Origin: Hydrogenispora sp. | GTDB lineage: Bacteria; Bacillota; UBA4882; UBA10575 | Assembly (NCBI GenBank): GCA_012837705.1 | Contig: DUQQ01000040.1 | Location: 1 to 39,064, forward strand | Reading direction: 5' to 3' | DNA: 39,064 bases | Shown: positions 34,118 through 39,064 of the stretch, piece by piece | Layout of the letters: the number at the start of each line of letters is the position of its first letter | How positions within the stretch are numbered: the stretch's first letter is position 1 | Program-made: the position numbers and the translations under genes | The notes under the pieces: model-generated | The model's input: the letters and a program-made list of their open reading frames with translations, nothing else | Told to the model about the DNA's origin: nothing | The model's database searches: none

Positions 34118-34657
34118 TTAAAAACTGGGTGGAGTTGACACCCAAAGCAATTTCGCGTTGGTTGATCCTGGATTGGAGAGATAATGGCTGACTACCGCCT
34201 TGAAATAAAAGCTCTCATTTTTCCTGACCTTAAAAACCTCTTTGCCCAGATGAAGATTGAGGGAACCGGCTAAGACAAAACCAAATTCTTCGCCATCATG
34301 GGGGTCATCCATTTTGGTGGCTCCGCCGGGCTCGAGAATGATCAAGATGGGTTCCATCCGGTTTTTCTGTGAATTGGGCACAATCCAATGGATCTGGTGT
34401 TTTAGCTCCGGATCTTCACGAATAAAAATATCGTCTCTTTTAAAAACAATTTTTTCATCCACTGTTTCGTTAAAAAAATCCTTAATATTGGTTCCTAAAC
34501 ATTCCAGGATGTCAAGCAATGTCGTGATCGAGGGGGAGGTCAGATCCCGCTCTACTTGGGAAATAAAGCCTTTCGACAACTCACAACGATTAGCCAGTTC
34601 TTCTTGGGTTAGTTGGTTCCTAATCCGTAAACGCTTGATTTTTTCCCCGATTTTCAT
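34118..34657 (-). CDS. puuR: HTH-XRE/cupin regulator of the polyamine operon
   Basis: This 179-residue protein combines an N-terminal Xre-type helix-turn-helix (about 3-57: TQEELANRCELSKGFISQVE) with a C-terminal cupin domain (about 100-175: LEPGGATKMDDPHDGEEFGF then VLAGSLNLHLG), the architecture of PuuR-type regulators that sense polyamines or small ligands. The ATG at 34657 is preferred to 34666 because AAGGATG touches the earlier start. It is first in the operon before potA and is preceded by a consensus promoter and a palindrome. Autoregulation is inferred. Confidence 0.88.
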   Translation of the reverse strand: MKIGEKIKRLRIRNQLTQEELANRCELSKGFISQVERDLTSPSITTLLDILECLGTNIKDFFNETVDEKIVFKRDDIFIREDPELKHQIHWIVPNSQKNRMEPILIILEPGGATKMDDPHDGEEFGFVLAGSLNLHLGKEVFKVRKNESFYFKAVVSHYLSNPGSTNAKLLWVSTPPSF

Positions 34658-34688
34658 GCACTTCATCCTTGCCGTGTTTTAATTAAAT

Positions 34689-34703
34689 TAAACTCAAAGT
34701 TTA
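34689..34703. promoter_or_regulatory. Candidate operator palindrome of the pot operon
   Basis: TAAACT-CAA-AGTTTA is a perfect inverted repeat located between the -10 element and the regulator start. Its place fits repression by the Xre-cupin regulator. Binding is inferred. Confidence 0.55.
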
Positions 34704-34731
34704 CCATAGCTAAACCAAAACAACAAACATA

Positions 34732-34760
34732 ATTATAAGCAGATTGGTGGGAAGAGTCAA
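34732..34760 (-). promoter_or_regulatory. Sigma-A promoter of the regulator-potABCD operon
   Basis: On the minus strand TTGACT (34760-34755) and TATAAT (34737-34732) are 17 bp apart. Confidence 0.88.
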
Positions 34761-34940
34761 GGGCTTTTTCTGCTTTTCTTTGTACCGTAAATTGCAAGTT
34801 CAATTGCCTTAACAATTCTCGCTTCGGGACGGGGAAAAGGCGGTCTTTTTTTGGGAAAGGAATCAGCCTAAAAGAAGGTATAATTTGATCATGCGCGAAT
34901 TATTATTAACTAATAGGGAAGGGTATAAGGAGGGTATAAT

Positions 34941-35366
34941 ATGAAAGGTTCAGATCTACGTGGCCTGTTAGGTACGGTCTTATTCAGTGCTTTTGCCGTA
35001 ATTGCGGTTTTTTTCCTTTTGGATCCATTGGTCAAGGGCGGCACCGAAACATTGGTGATCAATACGCATAAAATCCATATTAACTTTGGTTGGATCAAGG
35101 AATATGGTGCTACGTTACTGGTTACTTTCGGTTTGATGATCTTCATCATGGATAAACGACAAGTGTGGCCGTTAGTTATTGGTTTGGTTTTGGGCTCGAT
35201 CCCCCTAATCGAGCAGTACCGGATGCCCGGCGTGGCCCAGGTGATGAATGTTTTCGGCCAGAGTACCACCAACAATATTCAAACCTACATTCCTCATTTG
35301 ACGGTACTCCTTGGTGCCCTTTTGGTTTTGGCGTTACTAAAGGTCACGAACCGGATATTTAAATAA
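34941..35366 (+). CDS. Membrane protein of unknown function
   Basis: This 141-residue protein has about four predicted membrane helices (about 8-27, 55-71, 74-92 and 117-136). Between the first two lies a short polar stretch with KIHINFGWIKEYG. I do not recognise the family. AAGGAGGG lies just before the ATG, so it is surely translated. It is a single-gene unit, divergent from the pot operon and closed by a bidirectional terminator. Confidence 0.7.
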   Translation: MKGSDLRGLLGTVLFSAFAVIAVFFLLDPLVKGGTETLVINTHKIHINFGWIKEYGATLLVTFGLMIFIMDKRQVWPLVIGLVLGSIPLIEQYRMPGVAQVMNVFGQSTTNNIQTYIPHLTVLLGALLVLALLKVTNRIFK

Positions 35367-35398
35367 CCCATTATTTGGGAATGAAATGATCCAGATAA

Positions 35399-35450
35399 AA
35401 AAAGAGGAGCGCTTTCCCTTAAGCTAATGAGGGTATGCTCTCCTCTTTCT
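35399..35450. terminator. Bidirectional terminator between convergent genes
   Basis: AAAGAGGAGCGC pairs with the distal TGCTCTCCTCTTT, with an inner CCCT/AGGG stem. T tracts lie on the plus side and A tracts (AAAAAAAG) on the other, so both convergent genes can use it. Confidence 0.85.
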
Positions 35451-35486
35451 GTATTAAAGAATGGGCCAAACCGGAACGGCTCCTGG

Positions 35487-36782
35487 TCATAAAACATTCC
35501 AGATTCCTGGGTCTTCGTAACCCAAACGCCAGATGGCGACGCCACGGAGATTGTATTTGTCAACCAATTCTAGTTTAGCCGCGGTACTCCGGCGGTTTTC
35601 ATACCAGACTTCGTGGCGGACGCCGCCTTCGGTGTAGGTGAAATAGGGTGTTTTATATTCTTCGTGCCATTTTGGGGCGACCTTGTGTTTATTGATTAAG
35701 GATTGAATAGCGGCGTAGTTTAAAGCCCGCCCGGAACGGTCGTTCCAGTCGTAACCGTAAGCAGCAATGCCCATGACCAGTTTTTGCGGGGCGAAAGAAC
35801 GGAGCGCGTAAGTCAAGACGCTGTCGACCCAAGCTTGAGAAGCAACGGGACCAGCCGGTCCTCCCGCATAATGTTGGTCATAAGTCATCAGGACCGCTAA
35901 ATCCAGATAGGGAGCGATCGCTTGATAGTCATAAGCGCCCGACCAAGCGGACCATTCTTCCGTGGCTGTTTTTGCGGGTAGGGCGGCGGTGACCAGTAAA
36001 TTATTGGCCCGTAAAGTGGCGGCCAGTTCCCGGAAGAAGGCGGTTAAATATGGCCGGTCGGCTGGTGGCACTCCTTCAAAGTCGATATTGACACCAGAAT
36101 AGCCGTTTTCCTTTAGGAGATTAAGGATTTCTCTGATCGCCGTACTCCGAGCGGTTTTATTCCTTAAAAGGGAGCTCACTGTCTGTTTGCTAAAGGTGGA
36201 AGAGGAATCAATGTTTGTGACGACCGCTAGGATCTTCACGCCTGTACTCTTTGCCGCCTGGATCAACTGGGGTTTGGTCTGGCCACTGACTTTTCCGTTT
36301 TGATCAACCCGGTAGAAAAAAGGCGCGATGGTCGTGATCGTACTGGTGTTTTGGGTGAAAGAATTTAAGGCGCGGGAATCACCCTTATAACTTTCCGCAT
36401 AGTAGCCAAAGACTTCCCGTTGTTGAAAGGTCGCTGGGACCGTAACATAACCGGGCTTTGCGGCCCATTTCACAATCCAGCCAGAATGGCCTTGCCCGTC
36501 GTTTACTTGGTACCAACCGTCCTTTTCATCCTCAACGGTAAGTACTGTTCCCTTATCGAGCTGGCGAATGACGTTTGCTTTGGTGGCGGGTTCCGCGCGC
36601 ATACTGACGACCTCCGCCGAGACCGCTACGGTTGAAGGTAAAGCGGTGGCCGTGGAGGGGGATTGCTGAAGGCCGGTGTTTGGTGAAAGGGGCGAATTCG
36701 TTCCTTCGCTTCCGCCCCCAAACAGAGCGGAAGAAAGGTAAACCAGTAGCGCCAGGACAGTGGTGAGAATGTTTTGCTCCAT
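35487..36782 (-). CDS. Secreted GH18 glycoside hydrolase with SH3 domain (YaaH/SleL-like)
   Basis: This 431-residue exported protein has an N-terminal hydrophobic segment (about 5-22) and a Ser/Thr/Pro-rich linker. A bacterial SH3 domain covers about 52-108 (VSMRAEPATKANVIRQLDKG, GHSGWIVKWA). The GH18 barrel covers about 122-431; the catalytic motif is GYSGVNIDFEGV, with Glu236 as acid/base and Asp234. YaaH/SleL-type enzymes of this family cut spore cortex peptidoglycan, and the organism seems to sporulate, so a role in germination is likely. A plain chitinase is less likely because the sequence lacks the long chitinase insert. The ribosome site is GAGGGAG. Confidence 0.88.
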   Translation of the reverse strand: MEQNILTTVLALLVYLSSALFGGGSEGTNSPLSPNTGLQQSPSTATALPSTVAVSAEVVSMRAEPATKANVIRQLDKGTVLTVEDEKDGWYQVNDGQGHSGWIVKWAAKPGYVTVPATFQQREVFGYYAESYKGDSRALNSFTQNTSTITTIAPFFYRVDQNGKVSGQTKPQLIQAAKSTGVKILAVVTNIDSSSTFSKQTVSSLLRNKTARSTAIREILNLLKENGYSGVNIDFEGVPPADRPYLTAFFRELAATLRANNLLVTAALPAKTATEEWSAWSGAYDYQAIAPYLDLAVLMTYDQHYAGGPAGPVASQAWVDSVLTYALRSFAPQKLVMGIAAYGYDWNDRSGRALNYAAIQSLINKHKVAPKWHEEYKTPYFTYTEGGVRHEVWYENRRSTAAKLELVDKYNLRGVAIWRLGYEDPGIWNVL

Positions 36783-37118
36783 TTATTTCTCCCTCGTGTT
36801 AACATAAATTAAATCGCCTTATTTACATTCGCGCTCCGTTGAGCAGAAACCTTTATGTAGATTAAACCAGATTAGTATAGGATTTCATATATTTATGGGG
36901 GAAAACGGTCCTTATGTTTAATGTTGTGTAAAGTAAAGGATTGATTGCAATTGTACGCAAAAGAAAGGGGTTTTCCATTCGGATCGCGAATAAAAACGGG
37001 TCCTTAGATCTTTAATCAGTTGGGCGAACCGCGCGGAAACAAAGGAAAAATAGGATGATTACGCCGCTGATTTATGGAGAATATGTTTATGAAGAATCAG
37101 GATGAGGAGATATTACAA
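36783..37118. other. Divergent promoter region between the GH18 and M16 genes
   Basis: About 335 bp. CTATACTAAT on the minus strand (around 36875) resembles a -10 element. An ATG at 37054 opens a 16-codon frame (37054-37104) ahead of the M16 gene with a weak AAGGAAAAATAGG site. No known RNA element is recognised. Confidence 0.4.
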
Positions 37119-38378
37119 ATGTCGAACCGAATAAAACTAGATAACGGCTTAACTCTCGTCTATGAACACATCCCGAACGTTCGTTCCGTGGCGATTGGTT
37201 TTTGGGTTGCTTGTGGTTCGCGGAACGAAGCCCCCGCGGAACAAGGTATTTCACACCTGCTCGAGCACATGCTCTTCAAGGGGACCGAGCTGCGGTCGGC
37301 CCGGAAGATCGCTGAAACGATTGATGCGGTCGGCGGACATTTAAATGCTTTTACCACAAAAGAATACACCTGTTATTACGTGAAAATCCTCGATCAGCAT
37401 CTTAGATTGGGCCTGGAACTGCTCGCCGATATGGTTATCAACCCCTTGATTGCCCCGGAAGAACTGGAAAAAGAGAAAAATGTCATCCTCGAAGAGGTGC
37501 GGATGTATGAGGACAATCCCGATGAACTCATTTACGACCTTTTGGTCCAAACCTTGCTGCAAGATCATCCGTTGGGCCATCCGATCCTCGGTACACCGGA
37601 GAGTATCTTACAGACCAGTCGCGCCGATTTAATTCGCTTTAAAGAACGGTTTTACACACCGGACAATTCCTGTCTGGCCATTGCGGGTAATTTTGAGGTT
37701 AGTCAGCTTTTAGAGGATTGCAATACTTTTTGGCGAAAACTACGGGGGAGTTATACTTCGGAGGAGAGTAGCCCGGTCCAGACCACCGGGACAACCTGTT
37801 TGCGGAAGAAGGATACCGAACAAGTTCACCTTTGTATTGGTGTCCCCGGTTTCCACCGGCAACACCAGGACCGCTATGCTTTATTGGTGCTCAACAATCT
37901 TTTTGGGGGTAGTTCCTCCTCCCGTTTATTCCAAGAGTTAAGGGAGGAGCGGGGACTCGTCTATTCCACCGGCGCTTATTACTCGGCTTTTCGTGATACC
38001 GGTTTGTTCTCTATCTACGCCGGGACCAGCCGGAAAAACTTTCCCCGGGTCCTCTCGCTAATCTGGAAAGAGTTGAAACGCCTCCAGGTCGAGCCGGTTC
38101 CAGCCGCCGAATTGAAGCGGGCGAAGGAACAGATCAAAGGAAACCTCTGGCTTAGTCTGGAAAACACGACTAACCGCATGAGCCGCCTGGCGAAGTCCGA
38201 ATTATTCTATGGCCGTTTTATTCCGCCCGAAGAGGTTCTGGCCGCGGTGGAACGGGTGACCGCGGAAGACTTAATCCGGATCGCCGGCGATCTTTTTCGC
38301 GAAGAACAGATTACCCTTGCGGCGCTAGGCCCCTTTGATGAAGAAGACGAAGCAATTGCCAAAGGATGGAAGAAATGA
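37119..38378 (+). CDS. M16 family zinc metallopeptidase (YmxG/MPP-like)
   Basis: This 419-residue peptidase is of the pitrilysin/mitochondrial processing peptidase type. The inverted zinc motif HLLEH is at residues 46-50, and the distal glutamate region is in [19 protein letters not shown]. The C-terminal lobe has the glycine-rich [22 protein letters not shown], split here at the helix start. The ATG at 37119 has GAGGAG about 9 bases upstream; the longer frame from 37074 lacks a ribosome site. Its stop overlaps dut as ATGA. In Bacillus the ymxG gene also lies near dut-like and dipicolinate genes. Confidence 0.93.
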   Translation: MSNRIKLDNGLTLVYEHIPNVRSVAIGFWVACGSRNEAPAEQGISHLLEHMLFKGTELRSARKIAETIDAVGGHLNAFTTKEYTCYYVKILDQHLRLGLELLADMVINPLIAPEELEKEKNVILEEVRMYEDNPDELIYDLLVQTLLQDHPLGHPILGTPESILQTSRADLIRFKERFYTPDNSCLAIAGNFEVSQLLEDCNTFWRKLRGSYTSEESSPVQTTGTTCLRKKDTEQVHLCIGVPGFHRQHQDRYALLVLNNLFGGSSSSRLFQELREERGLVYSTGAYYSAFRDTGLFSIYAGTSRKNFPRVLSLIWKELKRLQVEPVPAAELKRAKEQIKGNLWLSLENTTNRMSRLAKSELFYGRFIPPEEVLAAVERVTAEDLIRIAGDLFREEQITLAALGPFDEEDEAIAKGWKK

Positions 38379-38833
38379 TGTTATCCCAGATCGAGATCAG
38401 AGTTAAAAAGTTAGACCATGCCGGAGATCTTCCTTTACCGCAGTATATGACGGACGGTGCGGCGGGGATGGATCTTTTGGCCGCAGTGGAGGAGGAAGTT
38501 CTGCTTCCTGCCGGAGAGTACGCCCTAATCCCAACGGGGATTGCCATTGCGCTTCCGGTTGGCTTTGAAGCACAAATCCGGCCCCGTAGTGGTTTGGCGG
38601 CCAAGTTTGGGGTTACCGTTTTGAATGCACCGGGCACGATTGACCAAGATTACCGGGGTGAGATTAAAGTTTTATTGATTAACCATGGTCGGGACGGGTT
38701 TCAGATTAAACGGGGTGACCGCATCGCGCAGTTGGTGGTGGCGCCGGTTGTACGGAGTACCTGGCTCCCCTGTACCGACTTGGAAGAGACCGGACGCGGG
38801 GACGGCGGTTTTGGCCATACCGGGCGGAGTTGA
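38375..38833 (+). CDS. dut: Deoxyuridine 5'-triphosphate nucleotidohydrolase
   Basis: This trimeric enzyme hydrolyses dUTP to dUMP and pyrophosphate, keeping uracil out of DNA. The five dUTPase motifs are visible in 152 residues: [32 protein letters not shown] and the C-terminal [11 protein letters not shown]. The ATG at 38375 overlaps the M16 stop codon, so translation is coupled. Confidence 0.96.
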   Translation: MMLSQIEIRVKKLDHAGDLPLPQYMTDGAAGMDLLAAVEEEVLLPAGEYALIPTGIAIALPVGFEAQIRPRSGLAAKFGVTVLNAPGTIDQDYRGEIKVLLINHGRDGFQIKRGDRIAQLVVAPVVRSTWLPCTDLEETGRGDGGFGHTGRS

Positions 38834-38852
38834 ACGGGGCGGCTCTTTTGCT

Positions 38853-39064
38853 TTATTTCAAGGTTACGGGAATAATAAGATCAATGAGACCGATGAGCAG
38901 CGCGGCTAGGAGCAAGCCTAACCAGGAAAAGTCGATCGCGGTAACCATTTTTAGACTGATTAACCCAAATAAAGAAAGGAAAAAACTAATTAAACCCTGG
39001 GTGAAGGGTAATACTTCTTTTTTTAAAATAATGGTTTCCACGAAGAAGTTGAGACCGGCAATGG
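38853..39064 (-). CDS. Small membrane protein, truncated at the window edge
   Basis: The frame is open to the right edge, so the GTG at 39041 may be internal. At least 70 residues with two long hydrophobic segments are seen (LISFFLSLFGLISLKMVTAI then WLGLLLAALLIGLIDLIIPV). The layout resembles the YvlD/phage holin 4_2-type membrane family, but the match is by eye and weak. It is convergent with dut. Confidence 0.55.
   Translation of the reverse strand, partial: IAGLNFFVETIILKKEVLPFTQGLISFFLSLFGLISLKMVTAIDFSWLGLLLAALLIGLIDLIIPVTLK

Overview
The window looks like the chromosome of an endospore-forming, motile member of the Firmicutes (Bacillota). The evidence is a Spo0E-type phosphatase, a YaaH/SleL-like GH18 cortex-lytic candidate, RemA, a YmxG-like M16 peptidase next to dut, and the yicC-remA-gmk-rpoZ-priA-def-fmt-rsmB gene order. 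Starts follow strong GGAGG-type ribosome sites, several starts are TTG or GTG, and intrinsic terminators are abundant. The species cannot be fixed from the sequence alone. I see no insertion sequence, prophage or CRISPR array.

Layout. 1-2140: the end of an ascorbate-type PTS operon (EIIC, EIIB), a terminator, then a metallo-beta-lactamase-fold protein. 2336-3949: a eukaryotic-type UDP-sugar pyrophosphorylase. 3938-7481 (minus strand): a flavin reductase-like protein, an unknown protein, an anti-sigma/ECF sigma pair with its own sigma-A promoter, and the membrane-anchored protease HtrA. 7724-18350 (plus strand): a housekeeping block with YicC, an actinobacterial-type integration host factor (mIHF), RemA, guanylate kinase, RNA polymerase omega, PriA, peptide deformylase, Met-tRNA formyltransferase, a YugP-like zinc protease, RsmB, a class IV aminotransferase and homoserine kinase. 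18607-23204: a SANT/Myb-like coiled-coil protein, tRNA-Pro(GGG), a small membrane protein, tRNA-Trp(CCA), a PduL-type phosphotransacylase, an FmdB zinc ribbon and a predicted PPi-dependent phosphofructokinase.

23495-30125 is a signalling island: two stand-alone CheY proteins, a soluble PAS-GAF histidine kinase with a NarL-type regulator, a Spo0E-like phosphatase, a dCache chemoreceptor and CheW. No CheA is present. 30366-34657 (minus strand) is a spermidine/putrescine transport operon (regulator-potA-potB-potC-potD) with a consensus promoter and a perfect palindrome that is a likely autoregulatory operator. 34941-39064 holds an unknown membrane protein, the GH18 protein, the M16 peptidase with dUTPase, and a truncated membrane protein at the edge.

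Most of the window is ordinary core genome. The parts most worth a second look are mIHF and RemA side by side in the gmk operon, the mixed chemosensory/sporulation signalling island, the SANT coiled-coil protein, the GGNDS-type phosphofructokinase, the bacterial UDPGP-family enzyme, the unknown gene behind the ECF sigma/anti-sigma pair, and the palindrome upstream of the polyamine operon.
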